Of a stretch of 64,000 nucleotides of DNA, positions 1 through 8,123 are shown piece by piece. The notes under the pieces were generated by a model. The model did no database searches. It was not told the origin of the DNA and saw nothing but the letters and a program-made list of their open reading frames with translations. A program made the translations under genes and the position numbers. The DNA comes from Bacteroidales bacterium (GTDB lineage: Bacteria; Bacteroidota; Bacteroidia; Bacteroidales; UBA1715): positions 34,452-98,451 of the forward strand of contig JAFZOY010000045.1 of the NCBI GenBank assembly GCA_017552705.1, read 5' to 3'. The number at the start of each line of letters is the position of its first letter. The first letter of the stretch is position 1.

Positions 1-102
1 TATGGCGTAACCGCCCGCGACAACACCGATGAATGCCAGCAGGATGTGTACGCCGAAATGAAAGAGGTTGAACAACATTTAAGGCGTTTGTTGCGGATAT
101 AA
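1..102 (+). CDS. C-terminal end of an unidentified protein (partial)
   Basis: Frame 1 is open from the window edge to a TAA at 100-102 and encodes the last 33 residues of a protein that starts outside the window. The tail is charged and helical, ending EQHLRRLLRI, and looks like the end of a cytosolic enzyme. It is too short to assign to a family. It converges on the lipoprotein gene that follows on the minus strand, with a hairpin terminator between them. Confidence 0.6.
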   Translation, partial: YGVTARDNTDECQQDVYAEMKEVEQHLRRLLRI

Positions 103-134
103 AAAAAGCCCTCTCGCTTTCACGGGAAGGCTTT
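101..134 (-). terminator. Intrinsic terminator of the small lipoprotein gene
   Basis: An inverted repeat, AAAGCC paired with GGCTTT and extended inward by a few imperfect pairs, lies about 25 bp past the stop of the minus-strand lipoprotein gene. Read on the minus strand the hairpin is followed by seven T residues, which fits a rho-independent terminator in that direction. It also ends close to the converging partial gene. Confidence 0.65.
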
Positions 135-158
135 CCATCAATGTATTAACTAAAAAAT

Positions 159-611
159 TTAAAATACTCCGTTCAATATTTTGTAAATTTCTGCTGCTGC
201 TTGGATTTGTTCCGCTTTGTTGCTTGCACCTTCAATTGAACCATCAGTCAATGCTGTCAGCAATTTATCTGTAAGGGCTGTTTTTGCAGCTTCTTTGTCG
301 TTGATGTCAATGTCGGTTTTTGCTTCTACTGCAGTAGAAGCGGCACTTTTTGTAAACTCACTCATCCATTCTTTGTTATCCTTATTATCATCGTAAGCTT
401 TGTATGCCATATATAAACTTACCCCTGCTTCTATCTTTTTAACATCGTTATTAGTTTCTTCTGCTTCTTTATACTTTGCGTAAGATTCATACAAACTTGC
501 TCCAGATTCTGTAGGATCTGCTTGTTTTTCTTCTTTTTCTTTGTCACCACAAGCTGTGAAGCAGAGTGCCATTCCTAAAAATGCCATAAGGCTTAACATA
601 AATTTTTTCAT
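159..611 (-). CDS. Small predicted lipoprotein, unknown function
   Basis: A 150-residue protein with an N-terminal type II signal: two lysines, a hydrophobic stretch, then F-T-A-C with the predicted lipidated cysteine at residue 21, followed by G-D-K-E. The mature part is acidic and lysine-rich and predicted helical. It contains a degenerate internal duplication of an SLYxxYxxY motif (ASLYESYAKYK, then VSLYMAYKAYD). No known domain is recognised. It is probably anchored to an envelope membrane, but the sequence does not say which. It appears to be a single-gene unit, with its own terminator downstream and the siaC-operon terminator upstream. Confidence 0.7.
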   Translation of the reverse strand: MKKFMLSLMAFLGMALCFTACGDKEKEEKQADPTESGASLYESYAKYKEAEETNNDVKKIEAGVSLYMAYKAYDDNKDNKEWMSEFTKSAASTAVEAKTDIDINDKEAAKTALTDKLLTALTDGSIEGASNKAEQIQAAAEIYKILNGVF

Positions 612-687
612 ATCGCTTAATTTTAAATTTACAAATACAAAAATGAAATAATTTTTTTAATTATCAAACACCCGATACGGTTTTTCA

Positions 688-726
688 ATAATAAAAACAA
701 CGGAAGCCCAATCAAGACTTCCGTTG
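688..726 (-). terminator. Intrinsic terminator after the siaC gene
   Basis: A perfect 9-bp inverted repeat (CAACGGAAG at 698-706 with CTTCCGTTG at 718-726) has an 11-nt loop. On the minus strand it is followed by a T-rich run, TTTTTATTATT. It lies 29 bp beyond the stop of siaC and probably ends the minus-strand transcript that includes the Sia genes. Confidence 0.7.
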
Positions 727-754
727 CACGAATAAAATCAAATTATGAAAAAAA

Positions 755-1135
755 CTAATCGTCGATTTCTACTAATTCAAAAGGCACTTGGATGATGTCT
801 TTGTAGTCGCCACCAGCCTCTTGCATATCTTCGTCATCGCTTTCATAATGCCATCTTACAACAATGTCGGCACCGCTTTTAGCGATAAGTTCGAATTTTT
901 TCAAAACGTCAAGAATACATTTTGACGAACTCGTATTGAAATATTCTAGTTTGATATTTGCAATTGTTTTTGCTTGAGGAGCCTTTGCGTATGCGTCCAA
1001 CCATTCAAGTACAGGTCTGTAGAATTCCACAGAGTTTTCAGGGATTGAACGACCAGAAATTTCGAAAACGCCAGTTTCTGCGTTGAAATCTAATGTCGGC
1101 GTTTTTGCCGAACCTTCCATTTTAATATTGTCCAT
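755..1135 (-). CDS. siaC: SiaC-family regulatory phosphoprotein (DUF1987)
   Basis: The product matches SiaC-type proteins, which act as partner-switch phosphoproteins. In Pseudomonas, unphosphorylated SiaC activates the diguanylate cyclase SiaD, while SiaB phosphorylates it and SiaA dephosphorylates it. Recognisable segments are GRSIPENSVEFYRPVLEWL and the strand ending YFNTSSSK. With the start at 1135, the threonine after YFN is residue 68, the same number as the phosphorylated Thr68 of Pseudomonas SiaC. The open frame extends 14 codons upstream to 1177, but the family normally begins near MDNIKMEG, so I prefer the internal ATG (126 aa). It lies directly downstream of the SiaB-SiaC fusion in the same orientation. 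No siaA or siaD homologue is in this window, so the output is unknown. Confidence 0.82.
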   Translation of the reverse strand: MDNIKMEGSAKTPTLDFNAETGVFEISGRSIPENSVEFYRPVLEWLDAYAKAPQAKTIANIKLEYFNTSSSKCILDVLKKFELIAKSGADIVVRWHYESDDEDMQEAGGDYKDIIQVPFELVEIDD

Positions 1136-1227
1136 AGCGTAGAATTTATTTTTGTACAAATGTACATTTTTTTTCAAAAAAAATATATTCTGTCTTATTT
1201 TTTTGCGGAAGATGAAAATTTAGTGAA

Positions 1228-2103
1228 CTATTTCTTGGAAATAAAGTTGAATTTCTTTCCCAGAATCTCGCTCATCTGTACACCTTCCTCGTGCGAAATT
1301 TCATCGTCGGCGTCGTAGTACCAGTTCACGGTGAAACCGTCTTTGTTGGCCGCCAATAGGTCTTTTATTGTTCGGGTGATATTCTTGAGCGAAATGGAGT
1401 TGAAATAGTCCAAATCGATTTTCAGCACTGGATTTTGCATGTCGGAAATGTATTCTGAGTTGTCGAAAATCCATTTTTCAATCTCTGAATAATAATTTTC
1501 GGCATCTTCTGGATACGACACGCCTGAAATCTCGAATCTCTGGTTTTCAATTTCGAAATTGACTTGCGGTGTACGTTTTGTCTTGTCCTTTTTCAAGTCT
1601 TCCTGAGCATTTATGGCAACTTCCAATTCCAATTCAATGTACGAAATGGTATCGTTGAATGGCTCAAATTTGCAGATGATTGGCTTGCAAACGCGGCGGC
1701 GAATCATCATAAGTCCAATGCCTGCGCCGCCTGGCGTAGTGAGGTTCTTCTCCAACGTTTCTTGTTGAATCATACGAAGTTCCTGCGGACTTTTCAGGTT
1801 TATTTTGTTGAGCAGGATTGTGAATGCCGATAGTTGTTCGTTTTGTATGAAATTTTTTGTGTGGATTTTGATTGTGTCTTCGTCGGTTTTCAGCAATTCC
1901 ATTTGCACCGAACGTTGCCGCTCGTCAATGTTGGCGTGCGACACAATGTTACTCAAAATCTCCGTCACAATCGTCCGAATGGAATGGTGCACAACGTTTG
2001 GAAAATGTTCTTCCTGCGTCTCATTTAGTATATTTTGAAGTACATTCGGGAAGTCGCTCTCGCACAAAAAATTGTTCGTATATGTGAATAATGTTTTTTC
2101 CAT
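1228..2103 (-). CDS. SiaB-family kinase fused to a SiaC domain
   Basis: A 291-residue two-domain protein. Residues about 1-165 resemble SiaB-type histidine-kinase-fold protein kinases: an N-box (E48 and N52 in VTEILSN) and a glycine-rich ATP lid, GGAGIGLMMI, at 125-134. Residues about 175-291 form a second SiaC domain (TPQVNFEIENQRFEISG, LDYFNSISLK, WYYDADDE). Serine 236 occupies the position of the phospho-threonine (Thr68) of free SiaC. A kinase joined to a copy of its substrate may be autoinhibited or may self-phosphorylate. The gene is 34 bp downstream of tsaD and just upstream of free siaC, so the three may be co-transcribed. The domain calls are by eye; the SiaC part is more certain than the SiaB part. 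Confidence 0.78.
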   Translation of the reverse strand: MEKTLFTYTNNFLCESDFPNVLQNILNETQEEHFPNVVHHSIRTIVTEILSNIVSHANIDERQRSVQMELLKTDEDTIKIHTKNFIQNEQLSAFTILLNKINLKSPQELRMIQQETLEKNLTTPGGAGIGLMMIRRRVCKPIICKFEPFNDTISYIELELEVAINAQEDLKKDKTKRTPQVNFEIENQRFEISGVSYPEDAENYYSEIEKWIFDNSEYISDMQNPVLKIDLDYFNSISLKNITRTIKDLLAANKDGFTVNWYYDADDEISHEEGVQMSEILGKKFNFISKK

Positions 2104-2137
2104 ATTTGAATATTTCTGCTAAAATAGGAATATTTTT

Positions 2138-3178
2138 TTATTTCGCAAAATATTCTTGCAATGAATACCGCGCCCGTGGCGCTGCGTTTTGTCCTGAAAA
2201 TTCTCCAACCAAGTATTTATAGTATGCCGCAAGTCCAATCATGGCCGCGTTGTCGGTTGTGTAGCGAAGTTCAGGCAGGAATGTCCGCCAACCAAGTTTT
2301 TTGCCTGTCGCCACAATTGCGTCGCGAAGTCCCGAGTTGGCAGCAACGCCGCCACCAATCACCACATCTTTTATTCCCGTTTGCTTTGATGCGAGAATTA
2401 GTTTTTTCAGCAAAATCGAAATAATTGTTGATTGTGCCGAGGCACAGATGTCGTCGATGTTTTCGGTTATGAAGTTTGGATTTTCCTGCACTTTTTTCTG
2501 CAAAAAATACAAAATCGACGTTTTTAATCCGCTGAAACTGTAGTCAAGGTTCGGTATTTGCGGTTTGTTAAACTGAAATGCGTCAGGATTTCCGATTTTA
2601 GCGTGTCGGTCAATGTGCGGACCGCCAGGGTAGGGCAATCCAATGATTTTCGCGCATTTGTCGAATGCTTCGCCGGCTGCGTCGTCAATCGTGGTGCCAA
2701 TTATTTCCATATTGGTGTAGTCGCGTACAATGATTATTTGCGAATGTCCGCCTGAAACAAGCAGACACAAAAATGGAAATTTCGCCTGTTCTTTTCCCAC
2801 TGTTTCGGGCGTGACAATGAAATTTGCCAAAACGTGTCCGTGTAAGTGATTGACTTCTATTAATTTGCATCCTTTTGCAAGTGCAAATGCTTTTGCAAAC
2901 GAGGCTCCCACAAGCAGCGAACCCAACAATCCTGGTCCTCTGGTATAGCCCACAGCATCAATTTCGTCAACGGAAACCTGTGCTTGTTTCAGGGCATCGT
3001 CAACCACGGGAATAATATTTTGCTGGTGCGAACGCGACGCCAATTCTGGAACAACGCCCCCGTACCGTTCGTGGACTTTCTGGCTCGCAATTGTGTTGGA
3101 AAGTAGCACTCCGTCGCGGATTACGGCAGCTGAAGTGTCATCGCACGATGATTCTATGGCAAGAATTGTTGTACTCAT
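2138..3178 (-). CDS. tsaD: tRNA N6-adenosine threonylcarbamoyltransferase TsaD
   Basis: TsaD transfers the threonylcarbamoyl group from threonylcarbamoyl-AMP to adenosine 37 of ANN-decoding tRNAs, together with TsaB and TsaE. The 346-residue length is typical. Visible hallmarks are the N-terminal ESSCDDTSAAVI, the metal-binding NHLHGH, VSGGHSQIIIV, the segment YSFSGLKTSI, GGGVAANSGLR and TDNAAMIG. The start is ATG at 3178. It is divergent from tamB, an arrangement that is common in Bacteroidota as far as I recall. The SiaB-SiaC fusion follows after 34 bp. Confidence 0.96.
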   Translation of the reverse strand: MSTTILAIESSCDDTSAAVIRDGVLLSNTIASQKVHERYGGVVPELASRSHQQNIIPVVDDALKQAQVSVDEIDAVGYTRGPGLLGSLLVGASFAKAFALAKGCKLIEVNHLHGHVLANFIVTPETVGKEQAKFPFLCLLVSGGHSQIIIVRDYTNMEIIGTTIDDAAGEAFDKCAKIIGLPYPGGPHIDRHAKIGNPDAFQFNKPQIPNLDYSFSGLKTSILYFLQKKVQENPNFITENIDDICASAQSTIISILLKKLILASKQTGIKDVVIGGGVAANSGLRDAIVATGKKLGWRTFLPELRYTTDNAAMIGLAAYYKYLVGEFSGQNAAPRARYSLQEYFAK

Positions 3179-3193
3179 ATTCTATTTTTTCGA

Positions 3194-3235
3194 TTGATAG
3201 CAACCGACTTATGTCTATATTTGTGGGCAAAAATA
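3194..3235. promoter_or_regulatory. Overlapping divergent promoters for tamB (+) and tsaD (-)
   Basis: On the plus strand, TTG at 3194-3196, a 19-nt spacer and TATATTTG at 3216-3223 form an almost ideal Bacteroidota promoter (TTTG...TAnnTTTG). On the minus strand, a TATTTTTG box reads from 3235 to 3228, about 50 bp from the tsaD ATG. The plus-strand promoter covers the first codons of the longest tamB open frame, so tamB should start downstream of it. Confidence 0.5.
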
Positions 3236-3247
3236 ATCTTATTTTCG

Positions 3248-6200
3248 TTGACTGTACTAAAACGCATAGCAAAAATACTGAAATGGACGGCTCTTTCCGT
3301 GTGTGGGCTGCTTTTGTTGCTGTTTGCACTCATCAATCTTACTGTGGTGCAGGAGAAAATCAAGTCGTTTGTGGTGCAGAAAGTCAACGATAAGTTGGGA
3401 ATGCAGGTTGCGGTAGGACGGATTTATCCGTTGTTTTGGGATGGCGTTGTGCTACAGGATGTGAGTCTGCTTGATGCGCAAAACGATACGGTTCTGTTGG
3501 CGAAGGGCATAATGGCGAGGATTCGCTCGCTCAAACTTGATTCGTCGTTTGTTGCGGTTGAAAAAATTTCTTTGGAAAAACCCGACATCCGTTTGGTCGT
3601 TGATTCTTTTGGAACCATGAATATCCAGCCGTTGATTGATGTATTTCAGTCCGACGACACCACATCGTCGTTTCATCTCGATGTTGACGAGATTTCTATC
3701 CGTGATGCTGATTTTTCGTATCGGAACTATACTGGAAATCAGAAGGTTGACTATGGAATAAATTACGATAACATAGCTGTGTCAAAATTGTTTTTGCAGG
3801 CGCATTCGTTTTGTATGGACAATGGCACGTGTCAGTTGGCGATAGATAAATTTTCGTGTAACGAGCAGTCGGGTTTTCAACTCCAGTATTTGCATACCAA
3901 TGCTGTGGTGTGCGACACTATGATACGTTGTACGAATGTTGCGATTTATACGCCGGAAACAAAATTGTCGGCGAATCGGGCTGAAATGCATTATTCATCG
4001 TTTTCCGATTTTTCTGATTTTTGTGAAAAGGTTCGTCTGAGCGCTGACTTTAACCGCACAACAACTTCGTTGTCTGATATTTCATATTTTGCGGCAGCCT
4101 TGAAGGATCTGCCGTACGCGTTCTCGTTCAAGGGAAATCTCGACGGAACTATTTCAAATCTTTCCGCAGAAAATTTTCATATTGGCTACGGACGAAGTTC
4201 GCAGTTTGTGGGCTCTGTTGCGCTACAGGGGTTGCCCGATATGGATAAATTCCGTTTCGATGTTAATGCGAAAAAACTTGAAGTGAATTCCTACGACATA
4301 GAGCATACCCGCATCCCGCCGTTTTCTACGGAGCAATATGTGAAATTGCCCAATTTCTTGGAGAATCTTACCAATTATAAATATATTGGCTCGGTGCGTG
4401 GCGGTTTCTCCGATATGGTTGCTGATGGTGCATTGCTGACAAATGCCGGAAAAATTACAACAAATGTCCGTTTGAAGGAGAAAAATGGGTATCAGTGCAC
4501 GGGTACCGTTTTGTTTGATGATTTTAATCTTGCGGTGTTCTCGTCGGAGTCGCTTGCAATGGGCAAAACCACGGGAAATATCAATGTGGATGCGCTGTTC
4601 AATAGCGAGTCCCTTGTAAGTGCCGATATTCAGGGCGATGTTGATAAACTTGAACTTAACGGCTATGCGTATTCCAATGTTGATGTGGATGGAAAATTTT
4701 CGAAAAAGAGATTTTTTGGACAGATTTCTGTTGACGACCAAAATCTGCAATTGAAGTTTGGCGGCTTGTTCGATATGTCGAAGGATGTACCCGAATTTCG
4801 TTTTAAGTCGCGGGTGGCGTCGGCGAAACTCGATAAACTGAATCTGTTCGCCGATAGTTTGTCGGATGTGGCATTTTCGTTAAGTGTTGATTTTCAAGGA
4901 ACTGACTTGGATGAAATGTCCGGGGATGTGTCGATTCGTGATTTGCATTATTCCAATGCAAAAGGTGCGATTTCAACAAAAAATATCGCATTGAGCGTCC
5001 AGAACGACGATTCGAAACGCAAAGTCAACCTACATTCTGCGTTTGTGAACGCTACGCTCGATGGCGATGGTCGTTACGAAGATTTGATTCAGAGTGTGGT
5101 GGCAATCTTTTCGAAACATTTTCCAAATATTGCGCCGCCAACCACAGCGTTTCGAAATCCGTCGAATTTCAACCTGAACGTGACTATGCAACAGGTTGAC
5201 ACGCTGTTTGCGCTCTTCCAGTCGGATTTCCGTATTGCCGAAGGTTCCACTATGACAGCCAATTACTATGGTTCCGATACTTCGTGTAAGGTTTCAGTGT
5301 ATTCACCAAAATTGTCGTTCAATGGCGTGCAGCTTTATGGCAACGATGTGGAATTGATTTGCTCCAACTCCAATGTGTATGTTGACGTGAAAACGGCATT
5401 CGATTCGTTGACTCGCTCTGGAAATGAGGCGAATATACTTGGATTTGTGAAAAATGGCACGTTGGATTTCGATGCCAATTGGAATATTAGCCAGCCGGCG
5501 CAAACATCGGGAAATGTGTCGTGCTTCGGAACGATGGTTTCCCGTGGCATGAATAAGTTGCCGAAGTTTGAATTGGAACTTCGACCGACAAAATTTCGCG
5601 TGACCGATTCCTTGTGGAATGTGGCGAAATCAACTATAGTAATCGATTCTTCAAGCATTTCAGTTGCTGGTTTCAGCGTGTATAAAGATGAAAAAAATGT
5701 ATCGCTCGACGGAATTATGTCACATAATCCCGACGATTATCTGGTGCTTTCTGTGCAAAATTACGATTTGAGGGAGCTGAATTCGTGGATAAACAACCCA
5801 AATGTGCGGCTTGGCGGTCTGCTTCAAGGACGTGTGCGGATGAAAAACTTATATGCAACGCCGCTTGTGTTTGCCGATGTGAATTGTCCGGAGATTTCCT
5901 TTAATAATAATGAATTGGGAACGTTCCGCCTGCGGAGTTTTTGGGAAAATAAAACAAAGGCGCTGTTGATGAAAATGACTATCCATAACAACGATGAGCC
6001 TGTTATTGCCCTTGATGGAAAATATCGCCCGTCAACCGATTCTGTTCATTTTGATGTGAGTTTGTCGGAAGTTCGGCTTGATGCGTTTTCCGAAATTTTG
6101 CAGGGAACGATTAACGATATCGCTGGTGTGGCAAATGCCGACATCGACATTGATGGAACGCTTTCGAACATGACTTATACGGGCGAAGTTGATATTGCCG

Positions 6201-7609
6201 ATGGCCGAATGACCGTTGACTATACCCGTGTGCCATACACGTTTGCGGGGAAACTTATTGCGCGCAAGACACGATTGTTTTTTAAGGATTTCACTATTGC
6301 CGATGCGCAAAGGAATACTGGCACAATCCACGGGTTCCTCGATTTAAAGGAATTGTCGAATCCTCACTATATATTTGATATTCAAACACCTAAGTTGCTT
6401 GTGATGAAAACTACGGCAACCGACAACGAATATTTTTATGGTACTATATATTATAAAGGTACGGCAAAAATCGAGGGTGATTTGAACGAAACAGACATTT
6501 CGTGCCAGGGTTCCACGCTCGAAAATACCGTGTGCAGTATTCCTGTAAGTTATTCAGAGTTATCGGGGGCATACGATTTCTTGTTTTTTTCGTCGGATTC
6601 CTCGGCATTGCCTACGTTCGAAAAACAAACCACATCCTCGGGCCTGACGCTGAATATGGTCATCGACGTCACTTCCGATGCCCTTGCGCAGATAATATTC
6701 GACCCGAAAGTCGGCGATGTCATAAAAGCCCGTGGCGATGGCAATCTGCTTGTGAAAATGGATAAAGGTGGCGATCTGAAAATCTACGGGAAATACCAAA
6801 TCGAGGAAGGAGATTATTTATTTACGCTTAAAAATCTGATTAATAAAAAGTTACTTATTCAAAATGGTGGTACAATCGTGTGGAATGGAGACCCATTGAA
6901 TGCCCAGGTTGATTTAATCGCCAACTATGAAACCAAGGCCTCGCCGCAACCATTGTTCGATAGTTCTATGAACGTGTCGAAGCGTATTCCCGTTACTTGT
7001 CAGGTGAATTTGAAAAACAATCTGCTTTCTCCCGATATTTCATACAATATTATTGTGCCGCAGTCGGCGACGCAGGTGGCCGAAGTGTTGGCTACATTGA
7101 GCGAGGACGAAACCATGCTCCAATTCTTCTCGCTAATGCTTCAGGGGGCATTTATGGCGGTAAATTCCGAATCGGGAGTGGGTAGTTCTGTGTCGTTCGA
7201 GGTGTTGAGCAACCAGTTCAACAACCTATTGTCGCAAATCGATCCCAATATGGATGTGAGTGTGAACTATCGTATGGGAACCGACAATGTAACTAACAAT
7301 GAGTTTGAATTCGGAATTTCCCGTCAATTCTGGAACGACCGTATTCTGGTGAATGTGAATGGCTACACCGACTTTGGCGAAGCAAATTCTACCGAGTCTC
7401 CCACCGAACAGAACCAATCAAACGAATTTTCGGGAAATGTGAGTGTGGAAATGAAACTCAACAAGCGGGGCACATTCAAAGTGAAAGGATTTTCTCGTAG
7501 CAACGACGATGAACTTTCCGAACGCAACGAAAACACCAACGGTATAGGATTCTTTTTCACCAAAGATTTCAATACCCTTCGCGATTTGTTCCGAAAAGAA
7601 CAACAATAG
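3248..7609 (+). CDS. tamB: TamB-like translocation and assembly module protein
   Basis: A large AsmA/TamB-family protein (DUF490), inner-membrane anchored and expected to span the periplasm as a beta-groove, with roles in outer-membrane protein assembly or phospholipid transport. It has a hydrophobic N-terminal anchor (LSVCGLLLLLFALI), then about 1300 residues of repeating beta-strands. The C-terminal DUF490-type region includes VDIADGRMTVDYTRVPYTFAG and IYGKYQIEEGDYLFTLKNL. The frame is open from a TTG at 3194, but that region coincides with a good promoter, so I place the start at the TTG at 3248 (about 1453 aa); 3194 is the alternative. No ATG is available near either position. The length is usual for the family. 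Confidence 0.88.
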   Translation: MTVLKRIAKILKWTALSVCGLLLLLFALINLTVVQEKIKSFVVQKVNDKLGMQVAVGRIYPLFWDGVVLQDVSLLDAQNDTVLLAKGIMARIRSLKLDSSFVAVEKISLEKPDIRLVVDSFGTMNIQPLIDVFQSDDTTSSFHLDVDEISIRDADFSYRNYTGNQKVDYGINYDNIAVSKLFLQAHSFCMDNGTCQLAIDKFSCNEQSGFQLQYLHTNAVVCDTMIRCTNVAIYTPETKLSANRAEMHYSSFSDFSDFCEKVRLSADFNRTTTSLSDISYFAAALKDLPYAFSFKGNLDGTISNLSAENFHIGYGRSSQFVGSVALQGLPDMDKFRFDVNAKKLEVNSYDIEHTRIPPFSTEQYVKLPNFLENLTNYKYIGSVRGGFSDMVADGALLTNAGKITTNVRLKEKNGYQCTGTVLFDDFNLAVFSSESLAMGKTTGNINVDALFNSESLVSADIQGDVDKLELNGYAYSNVDVDGKFSKKRFFGQISVDDQNLQLKFGGLFDMSKDVPEFRFKSRVASAKLDKLNLFADSLSDVAFSLSVDFQGTDLDEMSGDVSIRDLHYSNAKGAISTKNIALSVQNDDSKRKVNLHSAFVNATLDGDGRYEDLIQSVVAIFSKHFPNIAPPTTAFRNPSNFNLNVTMQQVDTLFALFQSDFRIAEGSTMTANYYGSDTSCKVSVYSPKLSFNGVQLYGNDVELICSNSNVYVDVKTAFDSLTRSGNEANILGFVKNGTLDFDANWNISQPAQTSGNVSCFGTMVSRGMNKLPKFELELRPTKFRVTDSLWNVAKSTIVIDSSSISVAGFSVYKDEKNVSLDGIMSHNPDDYLVLSVQNYDLRELNSWINNPNVRLGGLLQGRVRMKNLYATPLVFADVNCPEISFNNNELGTFRLRSFWENKTKALLMKMTIHNNDEPVIALDGKYRPSTDSVHFDVSLSEVRLDAFSEILQGTINDIAGVANADIDIDGTLSNMTYTGEVDIADGRMTVDYTRVPYTFAGKLIARKTRLFFKDFTIADAQRNTGTIHGFLDLKELSNPHYIFDIQTPKLLVMKTTATDNEYFYGTIYYKGTAKIEGDLNETDISCQGSTLENTVCSIPVSYSELSGAYDFLFFSSDSSALPTFEKQTTSSGLTLNMVIDVTSDALAQIIFDPKVGDVIKARGDGNLLVKMDKGGDLKIYGKYQIEEGDYLFTLKNLINKKLLIQNGGTIVWNGDPLNAQVDLIANYETKASPQPLFDSSMNVSKRIPVTCQVNLKNNLLSPDISYNIIVPQSATQVAEVLATLSEDETMLQFFSLMLQGAFMAVNSESGVGSSVSFEVLSNQFNNLLSQIDPNMDVSVNYRMGTDNVTNNEFEFGISRQFWNDRILVNVNGYTDFGEANSTESPTEQNQSNEFSGNVSVEMKLNKRGTFKVKGFSRSNDDELSERNENTNGIGFFFTKDFNTLRDLFRKEQQ

Positions 7610-7621
7610 ATGTTTTTTATT

Positions 7622-7653
7622 GTTCATTTCTTTTGGTGGCAAAAGAAATGAAC
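7622..7653. terminator. Perfect 14-bp hairpin after tamB
   Basis: GTTCATTTCTTTTG (7622-7635) is exactly complementary to 7640-7653, with a four-base GTGG loop. It begins 12 bp after the tamB stop. It lacks a clear T-tract on the plus strand, so it may be a processed 3' end or a repeat element rather than a classic terminator. A related hairpin followed by the same AACCAAA motif occurs at 36773-36802. Confidence 0.5.
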
Positions 7654-7911
7654 CAAAGAAAAGCCACCGACGGACCGTCTCGGCTAAAAATCAACTCGTT
7701 CCGCTAAAGGAGTTGAAGTGCCGCATTTTTGTTTAATATAATTTCACGTATTAAGGCACCAACTCCTTTCACGCTTCACTCCGTTGATTTTTTATACGCC
7801 TCGCCGCTCAGTCGGAAAACCGCCCACGTACAATCTTCAAAAAGAACTAAAGTAATTATTTGTAGAATAATGCACAACAGGTATACATTATTATAATTGT
7901 GCATTAAATCC

Positions 7912-7980
7912 ATAACCCATAACCCATAACTCATAACCCATAATCATTCCGCATTCCGCATTACTCATTCCGCATTGTGA
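7912..7980. repeat. Two consecutive heptamer tandem arrays
   Basis: Seven-base units run without a break: ATAACCC, ATAACCC, ATAACTC, ATAACCC and a decayed ATAATCA overlap, then ATTCCGC, ATTCCGC, ATTACTC, ATTCCGC and a decayed ATTGTGA. Both arrays keep a 7-bp period although the unit sequence changes. They end about 145 bp upstream of the giant GH8 gene. Confidence 0.8.
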
Positions 7981-8078
7981 ATTTTTTTCATTCCCTGTTA
8001 GGGTATTTAAGTTTTCGTTTGTCTTTATTGTATCAAAGATTTTTCGGCAGTTGTAGCAATCGTTTGAAAAATTCTTTT

Positions 8079-8086
8079 TACTTTTG
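8079..8086 (+). promoter_or_regulatory. Candidate -7 box for the GH8 giant gene
   Basis: TACTTTTG matches the Bacteroidota TAnnTTTG consensus and lies 38 bp upstream of the ATG at 8124. A matching -33 element at ideal spacing is not clear; TTTG at 8063 is too close and TTG at 8051 is a little far. Confidence 0.4.
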
Positions 8087-8123
8087 TAAACTTATTAAAC
8101 TGTAAATATTAAATAGTATAATT

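Larger units (their letters stand above)
7610..8123. repeat. Repeat-rich intergenic region between tamB and the GH8 giant gene
   Basis: This 514-bp stretch has no credible gene. It contains a perfect 14-bp hairpin just after tamB (7622-7653) and a long imperfect inverted repeat (about 7690-7792, arms sharing ATCAAC, AAAGGAGTTG and GTGCC). There is also a 9-bp inverted repeat, AATGCACAA/TTGTGCATT (7869-7877, 7897-7905), two back-to-back heptamer arrays (7912-7980), and a -7 box near the downstream gene. I see no RNA gene. Confidence 0.7.

Noticed and set aside
4223..4750. 175-codon minus-strand frame inside tamB
   Set aside because: It is an antisense shadow of a real gene with strong protein evidence on the plus strand; composition is not protein-like.
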